64,000 nt of DNA from Gluconacetobacter sacchari. GTDB lineage: Bacteria > Pseudomonadota > Alphaproteobacteria > Acetobacterales > Acetobacteraceae. The notes under the pieces are model-generated. The model had not been told where the DNA came from. It did no database searches and worked only from the letters and a program-made list of their open reading frames with translations. A program made the translations under genes and the position numbers. The stretch lies in assembly GCF_014174255.1 (NCBI RefSeq), contig NZ_JABEQJ010000008.1:1-64000 (forward strand). The letters run 5' to 3'. Position 1 is the stretch's first letter. Each line of letters opens with the position of its first letter. Positions 27,562 through 36,910 of the stretch are shown here, piece by piece.

Positions 27562-29583
27562 ATGGAGGGTTCCCCCGGTCGCCGGCGCTTCCTGCAATGG
27601 AGCGCCGGCCTGGCGGCCGGGGCCGCGCTGCCCGACAACCTGCGCCGGGCCCTGGCGATTCCGCCGCATCGGGTGACCGGCACCATCGCCGACGTGGCGC
27701 ATGTGGTGATCCTGATGCAGGAGAACCGGTCGTTCGATCATTATTTCGGCTGCCTGAACGGGGTGCGCGGCTTCGGCGACCCCAGGGCCGAACGGCAGCC
27801 GGATGGCAGTCCGGTCTTTGCCCAGCCGGACGGGAAGGGCGGGCGGGTGCTGCCGTTCCGCTTCGAGACCGACCATACCTCCAGCGCCTGCCTGGCCAGC
27901 CTCGACCATAGCTGGAAGGGCACGCAGGCGGCGTGGGACGACTGGAATATCTGGGTCGCGCGCAAGACGGCCATGACGATGGGCCATTTCACGCGCGCGG
28001 AGATCCCTTATTATTACGCGCTGGCCGACGCGTTTACGCTCTGCGACGCCTATCATGCCTCGATCTTCGGCCCGACCAATCCGAACCGGCTGTATTTCTT
28101 CAGCGGCACCAGCGGCCTGGCCGTGGGCGACCATGGGCGGCAGGTCGTCGAGAATGTCGATGACGGCAACTGGACGGCCGACATGGCACGGGATCGCGCG
28201 TCGTTCGCGCCGTTTCGTTGGACGACCTATCCCGAGCGATTGCAGGCGGCCGGGGTGTCGTGGCGGATCTATCAGGAATACGACAATTTCGGCGACAATC
28301 CGATTGCCTCGTTCGCCGCGTTCCGGGACCTGGACCGGCGGTCGTGGCAGTATCAGCGCGCGCGGAGCATCGTCGCGGGATCGACCCGCGCGACCATGAA
28401 CGGCTCGGACGGGCGGTATCTTGTCGAGGCGTTCGAGCGGGATGTGGCGGGGGGCACCCTGCCGCAGGTGTCGTGGATCGTGCCGCCCACCGCGCTGTCG
28501 GAACATCCCGAGGCGCCGCCGGGCTATGGCGAACATCTGATTTCGCGCCTGATGGACGTTTTCGTGCGCCATCCCGCGGTCTGGGCGAAGACGGTCTTCA
28601 TCCTGAATTACGATGAGAATGACGGGTTCTTCGACCATGTGCCGCCGCCCGTGCCGGCACTGGACGCGGCGGGCGGGGCCAGCACGGTGCCGGTGGCGGG
28701 CGAGGTGTACGCGGGCCAGCCGGTGGGGCTGGGCCCACGAGTGCCGGCGCTGCTGATCTCGCCCTGGAGCGCCGGCGGCTGGGTCAATTCGCAGGTCTTC
28801 GACCATACGTCCGTCCTGCGCTTCCTGGAGGCGCGGTTCGGGGTCGCGGCCCCGAACGTCACGCCCTGGCGGCGGGCGGTCTGCGGGGACCTGACCTCGG
28901 GCTTCGATTTCACGCGGCGGGACGCCGCGTGGCCGGCGACCCTGCCGGATACGGCGGCCTATCCGGACCGGACGCGGGCATCGTGCCGGCTGCCGCCGCC
29001 CGTGATTCCGGAGCGGCAGTCCCTTCCGCGCCAGGAGGCCGGACAACGCCCGGCGCGGCCCCTGCCGTACGAGGTCCATGCGGACCTGGAAACGGGCGGC
29101 GCCATCCGGCTGGCCTGCGCGGGGACGCAGGGAGCGGCCTTGCGGGTGCGCGACGCGCGGGGGGTGCGCCACTATACGATCGAGGCCGGGGACAGCCATG
29201 TCCTCGCGGCCGTCGGGCCGGTGTCTGTCCATGGGCCTAACGGTTTCTTTCGCGATTTCGCGCCCGGGAGCGGGCTTGCGGTCGCGCTGCGGGCGGGGCC
29301 GTCCCCGGACACGGTCGTGCTGCGGTTGGGTCATGAAGGCGCTGCCGCGCGCGCGGTTGCCGTCGCCGATGGCTATCGCGATCTCCGGCGGGAGGTCCTG
29401 GTGCCGCCGGGCGGGGCGGTGGAGGTCGCGATCGAGGTTGCCGGGAGCGACCATTGGTACGACCTGACGGTGGTGCCGGCCGAGGGAGGCGGCCCGCTTG
29501 CCCGGTTTGCCGGCCATCGTGAAACCGGGCGGCCCAGCCGTACCGACCCCGCCATCGGCGGCATGGCGGGGCCGCCCGCCTGA
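27562..29583 (+). CDS. Phosphocholine-type phospholipase C with Tat signal
   Basis: The 673-residue protein starts with a twin-arginine signal (RRRFLQWSAGLAAGAALP). A phosphoesterase domain follows (about residues 50-430) with the acid-phosphatase-like motifs HVVILMQENRSFDHYFGCLN and IFGPTNPNRLYFFSGT, plus FILNYDENDGFFDHVPPP. These hold the metal and substrate residues. Two C-terminal DUF756-like beta domains lie at about 490-570 and 580-660. Family members hydrolyse phosphatidylcholine or sphingomyelin outside the cytoplasm. Close coupling to a TonB receptor gene suggests nutrient scavenging, for example phosphate or choline, but that is inference. The ATG at 27562 gives the complete Tat signal. 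Confidence 0.87.
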   Translation: MEGSPGRRRFLQWSAGLAAGAALPDNLRRALAIPPHRVTGTIADVAHVVILMQENRSFDHYFGCLNGVRGFGDPRAERQPDGSPVFAQPDGKGGRVLPFRFETDHTSSACLASLDHSWKGTQAAWDDWNIWVARKTAMTMGHFTRAEIPYYYALADAFTLCDAYHASIFGPTNPNRLYFFSGTSGLAVGDHGRQVVENVDDGNWTADMARDRASFAPFRWTTYPERLQAAGVSWRIYQEYDNFGDNPIASFAAFRDLDRRSWQYQRARSIVAGSTRATMNGSDGRYLVEAFERDVAGGTLPQVSWIVPPTALSEHPEAPPGYGEHLISRLMDVFVRHPAVWAKTVFILNYDENDGFFDHVPPPVPALDAAGGASTVPVAGEVYAGQPVGLGPRVPALLISPWSAGGWVNSQVFDHTSVLRFLEARFGVAAPNVTPWRRAVCGDLTSGFDFTRRDAAWPATLPDTAAYPDRTRASCRLPPPVIPERQSLPRQEAGQRPARPLPYEVHADLETGGAIRLACAGTQGAALRVRDARGVRHYTIEAGDSHVLAAVGPVSVHGPNGFFRDFAPGSGLAVALRAGPSPDTVVLRLGHEGAAARAVAVADGYRDLRREVLVPPGGAVEVAIEVAGSDHWYDLTVVPAEGGGPLARFAGHRETGRPSRTDPAIGGMAGPPA

Positions 29584-29684
29584 CCCTGGGGCGGGGCCCG
29601 GATGAGACACGTGTGGAATGAAGTTTATTTCCGGCGCTTATCAGGATACTGATTGGCGGGGGCATTCCGTGCGAGGGGGGCTGG

Positions 29685-31181
29685 TTGGGCTGGAGACCTT
29701 ATCGTTCCGCCGAGCGCAGGCGGGGCCTTGGCACGGCCGCCATGCTTGTGCTGGTCTTCGCGTTGAGTTGCATGGTCGCGCGCTTCTTCCTGACCGACGA
29801 ACTGGGCTATTCGTCGTTCTGGCCGCCGAACGCGGCCATGCTGGTGGCCCTGCTGACCCTTCGCCCCCGGCTGGCGGCCGGGGTGCTGGTCGCGGGTCTG
29901 GCGATCAATTTCGCGATCAACGCCGTCGCGGGCGGATTGTCGCCGCCTGAGAGCTTCCTGGCCTGCGTGCTGAATGTGGTGCTGGCCCTGGTGGCCGCCC
30001 CGATGACGCGCCGCTTCTGCGGGGCGGCCACCGACCTGACGCGGCCGCGCCGTTTCGCGGCCTTCACGCTCATTGCCCTGCTGTCGGCGGCCATCGAGGC
30101 GGCGATCGGCGTCGCCATCGAATATGTGCTGATGGGCGACGGCACCCCGCCGTTCGGCGAATGGATGCAATGGGTGCTGTGCGATGCGCTGGGATTGCTG
30201 CTGGCCACGCCCGCCGTCATGCATCTGGTTCGCGCGCCGCGCCCGGAGCATGCGGCCTGGCAGGTCGGGAGGGGCACGCTGGTCTGGCTCCTGTCCTGCG
30301 TCGTGCTGACGATCGTGAGCTTTGCCTGGGCGCGCACGCCGCTGTTCCTGTTCCTTTACCCGGCGCTGGCGATGCTGGCCTTTCATGCCCGGCCGGTCTG
30401 GAGCCTGACGGCCGTCTTCTTCGTCTCCACCTTCGCGTCGGCCCTGACGGCGCATGGCTGGGGGCCGATCGCCCGCCTGTCGCCCGACGGCACCCTGATG
30501 CGCGAGAGCATGATGGAGCCGTACCTGTTCTCGCTGCTGATGGTCGTGCTGCCGATCAACAACGCGGTGGGGGAGAAGCGGCGCGATACGCGGCGGCTGA
30601 TGGTCATGAAGGCCAATCTGGAATATGCTGCGACCCATGACATGCTGACATCGACCATGAACCGCCAGAAATTCGAGGCGATCCTGAGATCGGTGGTCGA
30701 ATGGCCGCAGGCCGGCGCGGTGCTGTTCATCGATGTCGACGACTTCAAGGGGGTCAATGACAGTATGGGCCATCAGGCGGGGGATGAATTCCTCAAGGCC
30801 TTCAGCGATCGGCTGCGGGACCTGGTCCTGTGGCGCGGCGGGAGTGTCGGCCGTTTCGGCGGCGATGAATTCGCGGCCTTCGTGCCCGGCCGGTTTTCCC
30901 CGGAGGAACTCGATTCGTTCTGCGGCATGATGTCGCGGGCGCTGCGCGCGCCCTATTGCTTTGCCGGGATCATGCGCTCGGTCACGGCCAGTATCGGCGC
31001 GGTGACGATCGGGACCGGACGCATCACCGCCGACGAACTGATCCACCGGGCCGATACCGCCCTGTACGCGACCAAGGCGGCGGGTCGCGACGGTTATACG
31101 ATCTTCACCGCGCCGGCCGCGGATCTCGTCGCGTTTTCAGCCGACGCGGCGCGGCGCGGCGCGGCGTCCGTGCAGCCATAG
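29685..31181 (+). CDS. Membrane-bound diguanylate cyclase (MASE1-like plus GGDEF)
   Basis: This 498-residue protein has about eight hydrophobic segments (residues 15-295). They contain FWPPNAAMLVALLTLRPRL and GLAINFAIN, typical of MASE1 sensors. A GGDEF domain (about 310-475) carries an intact catalytic GRFGGDEF (GGDEF at 392-396) and THDMLTSTMNR. It should make c-di-GMP. The RxxD inhibitory site expected nine residues before GGDEF is absent, so product inhibition may be weak. The TTG at 29685 follows GAGGGGGG; an ATG at 29742 is the alternative. The 101 bp upstream holds no gene. Confidence 0.87.
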   Translation: MGWRPYRSAERRRGLGTAAMLVLVFALSCMVARFFLTDELGYSSFWPPNAAMLVALLTLRPRLAAGVLVAGLAINFAINAVAGGLSPPESFLACVLNVVLALVAAPMTRRFCGAATDLTRPRRFAAFTLIALLSAAIEAAIGVAIEYVLMGDGTPPFGEWMQWVLCDALGLLLATPAVMHLVRAPRPEHAAWQVGRGTLVWLLSCVVLTIVSFAWARTPLFLFLYPALAMLAFHARPVWSLTAVFFVSTFASALTAHGWGPIARLSPDGTLMRESMMEPYLFSLLMVVLPINNAVGEKRRDTRRLMVMKANLEYAATHDMLTSTMNRQKFEAILRSVVEWPQAGAVLFIDVDDFKGVNDSMGHQAGDEFLKAFSDRLRDLVLWRGGSVGRFGGDEFAAFVPGRFSPEELDSFCGMMSRALRAPYCFAGIMRSVTASIGAVTIGTGRITADELIHRADTALYATKAAGRDGYTIFTAPAADLVAFSADAARRGAASVQP

Positions 31182-31534
31182 GCGGTTTGCGCGGGCTGGT
31201 GGCCGGGTTGCGATCGGCACCGCCCTGTCATGTCGAATCTGAAATGACGGGTGTCGCGTCCGTGCATGAAAACGGCCGGCCGGTTCCGTAACCTGACAGG
31301 GTGAACGATGCGTTGCTCTGTCATTCCGACTTGATAATGTTTGGTCTGCCGAGGCCTTGAACCGATGTCGCCCCAAGGGCGGAAGCGGGGCGGCGGGTTC
31401 CTGGTTATTGAACTCTCTAGTCGTATCAACGCGATATCGGGATGGCCGCTCTCCATTATGATGCGCCGCGCAATTCCGGTTGACAGAATGTTTCGAGACT
31501 ATAACGTTAATCGGGTCCGTGCCCGATCCATGTC
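31182..31534 (+). other. Intergenic region upstream of the second TonB receptor
   Basis: This 353-bp stretch contains no supportable gene. It is less GC-rich toward its 3' end (31420-31520), where the promoter of the TonB receptor gene probably lies. Isolated CTGTCAT words occur at 31225 and about 31318, but without a good second half-site 11 bp away. Confidence 0.4.
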
Positions 31535-33751
31535 ATGAACATCGATCCTGGAGTCCTCAGCAGAATGCGACGACTTGCACAGAACAAAAGCGTACGCTTC
31601 GCCTCGATGCTCTTCTCTTCAACGGTCATGGTGTCCGCGCTGACGGTCGGTCAGGTGGCGAGCGCCGCGTCGGCGAGCGACCCGCATCATCGGAAAGGGG
31701 CGAAGGCCGCGAAGTCGTCGGTCGCGGTGCCGGCGGCGGCCGTGCCGGCCGGTGGGGCAGCGCATCGGGCGGACGCGCGCGCGGCGCTGCATGTGCCGTC
31801 GGTGGGCGAGGATATCGCCATCTCCGCCCAGCGGCGTGCCCATGGCACGATGATTACCGTGGGGGCCAGCGCGATCGCGCGTGCGGTGGCGGGCACCAAT
31901 CCGCTGAAGGTCCTGGCCCAGCAGCCTGGCGTGATGTTCCAGTCGGACGATCCGCAGGGTGTCGATACCTGGTCGACCCAGATCTACATGCACGGGTTCC
32001 TGCAGAACCAGATCAGCACCACGCTGGACGATATTCCGCTGGGGGAACTCACCTATCGCAACTATAACGGCCTGAATCCGATCCAGGCCATCAGCTCGGA
32101 GAATGTCGGCCGGCTGGACGTCTCGACCGGCGCGGGTGCGGAATCGGTCGCCAGTACCAACAATCTCGGCGGCTCCATCGAATATCATTCCTCCGATCCG
32201 AAGAGCCGGTACGGCGCCACGGTCGCGCAGACCTTCGGCAGCAACAACCTGTTCCATACCTTCGTCCGTCTCGACAGCGGCGAGCTGAACCGGTCGGGCA
32301 CGAAATTCTATATATCCTACATGCGCAACAACACCGACAAGTGGAAGGCGGGCGGCAACCAGTTCTTCCAGCAGGTGAACGCGAAATTCGTCCAGCCGGT
32401 GGGGCAGGACAGCAGGATCTCGGCATTCTTCGATTTCAGCCAGTACATGCAATACAACTACCAGGATTATTCGCTGGATATCTGGAAGCATGGTGGAAAC
32501 TATATCGACAACTACTATAACGGGAAGGCCAGCGGCTATCTGGCGGCCTATGCGGCGGCGCAGGGCCATTATCCGAGCTATCTGGACGGGATCACCGACA
32601 AGGCCGATGCCGCCTATTACGATGGTGCCTCGGCCTCGACCGACCTGTTCGGCGGCCTGACGGGCGATTTCCGCCTGACCGACCATGTGCGCTGGAAGAC
32701 CAGCATCTATGGCCATGGCGACCAGCAATACAATACCTGGAGCAATCCGTTCTATCCCTCGCCGAACGGCGCGCCGATGTTCGAACAGGTGAAGCAGCCG
32801 AGCATCCAGCGCTTCGGCATCCTGTCCTCGGTGCAGTACGAGGTGGCGCACAACCATCTGGAAGCCGGGGTCTGGTACGAGAACAACAAGTTCGGATCGA
32901 GCATGTACGGCTATGAGCAGCCGCTGGTGGTCAACGGCGTCATCGAGGGGACGCCGATCAATACGCTGGGCAATTTCACGAAGCTGACGCCCTTCATGCA
33001 GTTGTTCGGGCAGACGATCAATACGAACACCTTTACCGCGTTCGTGCAGGACACCTACAACCCGCTGCCCAATGTCGCGCTTCATTTCGGCTTCAAGTCG
33101 CTGCTGAATACGTCGCGCGCGGGCGATGGCTATTACAATACCGCCTATTACGGGCCGGGGGCCGAGGCCGCCGGCACGCTGACGACCGCGCGGGCCTTTC
33201 TGCCCCATATCAGCGGCGACTGGCATTTCCTGAAACATCACGAGCTTTATTTCGATGTCGCGGAAAACGTGCATGCCTATCCGCAGGGGCAGTTCAAGAC
33301 CGTGTCGTCGCCCTTCGCGGTGACGCAGGCCGCGTTCGACTATGCGCGCCCGACCCTGAAGCCCGAAAGCGACTGGGCCTATGCGGTCGGGTATCGCTAT
33401 TCGGACCATTTCGTGGATGCCACGCTGCACGCCTATCATACGGATTTCTTCAACCGTCTTCAGCAGATCACATCGGGCAATATCGTGAATCCGGTCTCCA
33501 CGGTGCTGAATGTCGGCGGGATCACGATGAATGGCGTCGATGCCGGCCTGACCTTGCGGCTGGTGCGCGGCCTTTCGCTGTATAACAGCATCAGTTGGAA
33601 CCATTCGACCTATGACAACAATGTCACGACGCAGGGCGTGACCTATTACAGCAAGGGCTCGCAGGTCGTGGCTGAAGCGGGCCAACAGGTTTGGAACATG
33701 GGGACAGAGAATTTGGAACCCATTTTTGGGTGGCTGGTCCGCTCTAAATGA
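31535..33751 (+). pseudogene. TonB-dependent receptor interrupted by the Mu-like prophage
   Basis: The reading frame has a signal-like N-terminus (FASMLFSSTVMVSALTVGQV), an A/H-rich linker and a plug (PGVMFQSDDPQGVDTWSTQI; TLDDIPLGELTYRNYNGLN). A barrel follows that is colinear with the receptor at 25155. It is host sequence through codon 712 (SKGSQVV). The paralogue continues with AMPRNLANVQLG, but here the frame enters prophage DNA at 33673 and runs 26 codons to a TGA at 33749-33751. About 90 C-terminal residues, including the last strands and terminal aromatic, are therefore missing and presumably lie beyond the far end of the prophage. A start at 31565 is also possible. Confidence 0.85.
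33673..33719. repeat. Prophage right end with two putative transposase-binding repeats
   Basis: The inferred end begins TGAAGCGGG at 33673. TTTGGAAC occurs at 33690-33697 and again at 33712-33719, exactly 22 bp apart, the spacing of the R1 and R2 MuA sites. A further direct repeat, GAGCACTT, lies at 33750 and 33771 (21 bp apart). Confidence 0.65.
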
Positions 33752-33766
33752 GCACTTAGGCGACGA

Positions 33767-34006
33767 CTAAGAGCACTTTGCTGTGGGTCTGATTGTCACC
33801 ATATACCGCGCGAAATCGCGGTCACGTTTGCACCGTTCGGCCAGAATGCGAGCGTCAATGCGCTCCGTTGCTCCCATGCCCTCCAGAACTGCGTCCAACC
33901 GTTCCATGGTGGCGTCATGATACGCATCGTCCAGGCACGACCGGTATCCGATCGTCACCATGACGTCCTCTACAGCCTTCAGCAGTTCGTAGAAGTCCTC
34001 ATCCAT
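33767..34006 (-). CDS. Small prophage protein of unknown function at the right end
   Basis: This 79-residue acidic, mostly helical protein (MDEDFYELLKAVEDVMVTIG start) has no recognised domain. The start at 34006 is preceded by AAAGGGGG at good spacing; a longer frame from 34072 is less likely. It overlaps the end of the preceding gene by 8 bp and is the last gene before the prophage end. In Mu this place holds mom/com; nothing here resembles them. Confidence 0.6.
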   Translation of the reverse strand: MDEDFYELLKAVEDVMVTIGYRSCLDDAYHDATMERLDAVLEGMGATERIDARILAERCKRDRDFARYMVTIRPTAKCS

Positions 34007-34487
34007 ATTGTGATTCCCCCTTTGAAATCCGGGCGCCGGCATCACGAGGGTCGGATGTTGTCTCAACCACACCCCGCGCCACAGTCAACGTGTCACTCTC
34101 TGCCAAACGGTTTGCGGGAGGATACGGATAAGGTGGCAGAGGCGGAAACTCCCGAGGCGGACGGCCCGCCTGGGCGTCCAACTCCTGGATTGTGAGCCGC
34201 GCCGAAATTGCCTGGGCATAGAGATCCTGCAACGCATCGTCCGACTGCCAGCGCTGACGCATCAGCTCGGCGACGCGGCCGGTCAGGTCGGACAGCAACG
34301 GCTCCAGCTTCGCTTCGCGTGCAGACGCGCGGTCTACCAGCGCCAGCGCCTGCCGACCTGCCGCTAACTGGGCGCGATCGTCGGCGATGCGTATCCCGGC
34401 CATTTTCGCGTACCATCCCCCGACGCCGCCCACCATCGTAGTAATGGCAACGCCATAGTCCGCCCAAACCTGCGCCAGACTGATCAC
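33999..34487 (-). CDS. Prophage membrane-anchored protein of unknown function
   Basis: This 162-residue protein has one short N-terminal hydrophobic segment (YGVAITTMVGGVGGWYAKMA). A charged helical region that may form a coiled coil follows (about residues 35-105), then a Pro-rich stretch (PPREFPPLPPYPYPP). The layout recalls inner-membrane spanin or holin-accessory proteins, but no family is recognised. It overlaps its upstream neighbour by 4 bp and the next gene by 8 bp. Confidence 0.65.
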   Translation of the reverse strand: MISLAQVWADYGVAITTMVGGVGGWYAKMAGIRIADDRAQLAAGRQALALVDRASAREAKLEPLLSDLTGRVAELMRQRWQSDDALQDLYAQAISARLTIQELDAQAGRPPREFPPLPPYPYPPANRLAESDTLTVARGVVETTSDPRDAGARISKGESQYG

Positions 34488-34873
34488 GGAACTCCCGCCG
34501 CCTTCGGCGTAGCCGGCGGTGCAGCAGGGACTGGCCCGACCTTGGGCAGTGGCCGGGGCGGCTGATCGAGATTGCCCGCACCCGGATTAGCGTTGAGCCC
34601 GGCAGCCGCAACGATCGCCTGCAACGTATCCTGCAACCCGGCAATTGTGTCGATCGCTGTGGCCGGCACGGTGATCCCGTTGACCAGGCGCAAAAGGAAT
34701 TGCGCGTCCGCACCGCCGACCTCCGGCGTGGCAGCTGCCAGCGCGGCCCGCAGATCGCGAATACGCTGCGCCACTGCGCCCGGGAACGGGCCGCCGGCCA
34801 GCGCCTGCTGGAGGATTGCGACCTGATCGGCGGTCAGCGTTGGGGAAGCCTGCGTCGTGTCTGTCGTCGTCAC
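34484..34873 (-). CDS. Prophage protein of unknown function downstream of the tail-fibre genes
   Basis: This 129-residue protein has a Thr-rich start, a helical middle (ADQVAILQQALAGGPFPGAV; RIRDLRAALAAATPEV) and a Pro/Ala-rich tail. No domain is recognised. Position after the fibre genes would suit a tail-fibre assembly or virion accessory protein, but that is only inferred. The ATG is preceded by AGGAGA, a good ribosome binding site. Confidence 0.6.
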   Translation of the reverse strand: MTTTDTTQASPTLTADQVAILQQALAGGPFPGAVAQRIRDLRAALAAATPEVGGADAQFLLRLVNGITVPATAIDTIAGLQDTLQAIVAAAGLNANPGAGNLDQPPRPLPKVGPVPAAPPATPKAAGVP

Positions 34874-34891
34874 AAATAATCTCCTGTTGGG

Positions 34892-36271
34892 TTACGCTGC
34901 TTGGTTGAACAGGCCGCATGCCACGCCGCCGGCCTGGATCGCCTGCACGGTCGCGATCACGTCGGCCAGGGTGCTGGATGCGGTCAGCGCGGCCGGCAGG
35001 GTGGCCGGGGCATAGCCGGTCGCCCCGTTGAACGAGACGCCGCCCGTTGGGCTGATATGCAACGCTATCTGTCCGGTCGTCCGGTTGTAGACGCCAAGAT
35101 CTTCGGCACCATTATGGGCGGTATCCTGCACCAGGAGATAACCGCCGGTCCCATCGGCACCGATCCCCAGCCCTAACGCACAATATTTCGACGCGCCGCC
35201 GGTCTGGGCTGCGAGTACCAATGACGCCGGATACTCGCCGTTGGCGCTGACGAGCGGATGATCGATCCACAGGCCATACGTGTCCCAGTCTCCGATATAC
35301 CCGCCGTACATGAGCTTCGATCGGGCGTCGGTGTGCATATATGGCGTGCCGCCTCCGCCGCCGACCCGGAACCCGTATATAAATCCGTAATCCGCGCCGG
35401 CCTGGTTGCCGTCGTAGATATCGGACGTCCCGGATATCCCGGCGACAGACAGGCCGGCGGTCTGAGGATAACTGCGCGTTCCGGCCGGCCCTTTATAGTA
35501 GGCGATTTCATCGGCGCTGGGCGGCGTCGTCGCAGCGGCATAGCCAAACGATCCCGATCCGATTCCATCGATCACGCAGTCGTTGGCGCCCATCGCCCGC
35601 CCGAGCAGCGACATGCCGAACATCATGCCCGATCGCTTGGTGGGGTCGGTCGTGCATTGGCTGTAGCAGTGATTGTCGTAGGCAATAACGTGGTGGGGGC
35701 CCAAAATCTTCGCCCAGTCCATCGGCCCGGTCATCGTATAGACGGCCGAGAACTCGCTATAGGTGCCGTCGTCCAGCTTCCCGACGTCATAGATATTCTG
35801 GTTGATCCACAGCGCACCGGTACTGCCGATGACCGGCGTGGTTTTGCCCAGATCCTGATTGAGCAGCACCCCGACACCTACACTGCCGTAGGCGTTGCTG
35901 GTCAGCTGTTTGTCGATTGCCGACCATAGATATAGCTGGTCGTCAGCCGTGTAGCGCAGGGGGGTATTGCCGGTGGCGGAGTGCCACAGATAGAGATCGT
36001 CGCCGCCATTGGCAGACTGATCGCGTCCGAACTGCCACCCGCCCTGCCCGAACGAGATCGCGTTGCGGTTGGAGAGGCCTGACAGGTTTTCGAGCGTGAC
36101 GGCGGCGCTCGTGGCGTCCTCGGTGGCAAACAATGCGTCCCACAGTGTGGTGCTCCACAACTGTCCGCTGACCACGTCCGCCTTGGCCTGCTGGATCTGG
36201 TTGAGCTGAGCGGCGCGGAGAGTGGCGCCAGCCGTGAAATTGATGACCAGATCGCCCGTTTGATTGGTCAC
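34892..36271 (-). CDS. Probable tail-fibre or receptor-binding protein
   Basis: This 459-residue protein begins with a GTG at 36271 inside the GTGA overlap with the previous gene's stop; the upstream extension of the frame is a shadow of that gene. The N-terminus (TGDLVINFTAGATLRAAQLN) resembles attachment regions of fibres. The rest is Gly-, Tyr- and Ser-rich beta-type sequence (for example DYGFIYGFRVGGGGGTPYMH), as in host-recognition domains. Located after the gp48-like and fibre N-terminal genes, it is probably the distal fibre. Codon use is less GC-biased than the head genes, as often seen for exchanged fibre modules. Confidence 0.65.
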   Translation of the reverse strand: MTNQTGDLVINFTAGATLRAAQLNQIQQAKADVVSGQLWSTTLWDALFATEDATSAAVTLENLSGLSNRNAISFGQGGWQFGRDQSANGGDDLYLWHSATGNTPLRYTADDQLYLWSAIDKQLTSNAYGSVGVGVLLNQDLGKTTPVIGSTGALWINQNIYDVGKLDDGTYSEFSAVYTMTGPMDWAKILGPHHVIAYDNHCYSQCTTDPTKRSGMMFGMSLLGRAMGANDCVIDGIGSGSFGYAAATTPPSADEIAYYKGPAGTRSYPQTAGLSVAGISGTSDIYDGNQAGADYGFIYGFRVGGGGGTPYMHTDARSKLMYGGYIGDWDTYGLWIDHPLVSANGEYPASLVLAAQTGGASKYCALGLGIGADGTGGYLLVQDTAHNGAEDLGVYNRTTGQIALHISPTGGVSFNGATGYAPATLPAALTASSTLADVIATVQAIQAGGVACGLFNQAA

Positions 36272-36885
36272 GACGCCAATACCCCTTCCACCATCAAGGT
36301 GCCGATGAATCCATCGCCGCTCGCGATTGGGGCGCCAGTGCCGCCATTTTGCTTGGCAGCGCCGAGTGTCAGCGTATTGCCCTGCACAGTTCCGCTGACC
36401 CACGCATCATAATTCGCAGGTGATGTGATCACGTTGCCCAGCGAGTAGGCAGTCCCGAAGGCAAACGGCAGCGGGATATTCTTTCCCTGATAGACATTGA
36501 TTTCTTTCCAGATCAGCCGGCACATGGTGCCGGTCTTGACCCAGATGATGCCGCTGGAGTCACCGTTTGCCGGTGATGTGCCGGTTGATGCAACCGGATA
36601 GCCGCTCAATGTGTCGACTGCCTCGCTCAAGGCCGCTTCGACCCCCTCCGCCCGATCTGTCTCGGATGCCACGGCTGCGGTGATCGCCTGGGCGAGTAGC
36701 GTATCGTCATCATCTTTCAACGCAATGCCGAAGGCCTTGATCGCGGCAGCCAGCGTGTTCTGAACTGCGTTGCGATCTTTGGCCAGCAACGCCGTGCCAG
36801 GAATACCATTGGGGATATCCCGATCCACATACTGCCGACGCCCTTGCGCATCGGTCACGTATCCCGCAGCAGACGTATAGTCCAT
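36268..36885 (-). CDS. Tail-fibre / collar-type protein
   Basis: This 205-residue protein has the N-terminal text MDYTSAAGYVTDAQGRRQYV followed by DIPNGIPGTALLAKDRNAVQ, a pattern seen at the start of phage tail-fibre proteins that join the baseplate. A helical middle and a beta-rich end (GTVQGNTLTLGAAKQNGGTG) follow. It lies between the gp48-like gene and the longer putative receptor-binding protein and overlaps the latter by 4 bp. The two may form one fibre complex. Confidence 0.65.
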   Translation of the reverse strand: MDYTSAAGYVTDAQGRRQYVDRDIPNGIPGTALLAKDRNAVQNTLAAAIKAFGIALKDDDDTLLAQAITAAVASETDRAEGVEAALSEAVDTLSGYPVASTGTSPANGDSSGIIWVKTGTMCRLIWKEINVYQGKNIPLPFAFGTAYSLGNVITSPANYDAWVSGTVQGNTLTLGAAKQNGGTGAPIASGDGFIGTLMVEGVLAS

Positions 36886-36910
36886 TAGGTAGATCCTCTA
36901 GCGCACGCGC

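Noticed and set aside
31225-31340. CTGTCAT words before the second TonB receptor
   Set aside because: There is no second half-site at the 11-bp spacing.
33755-33771. CTTAG-N7-CTAAG inverted repeat near the prophage end as a terminator
   Set aside because: The stem is only 5 bp and there is no T run on either strand, so it is not a convincing terminator.
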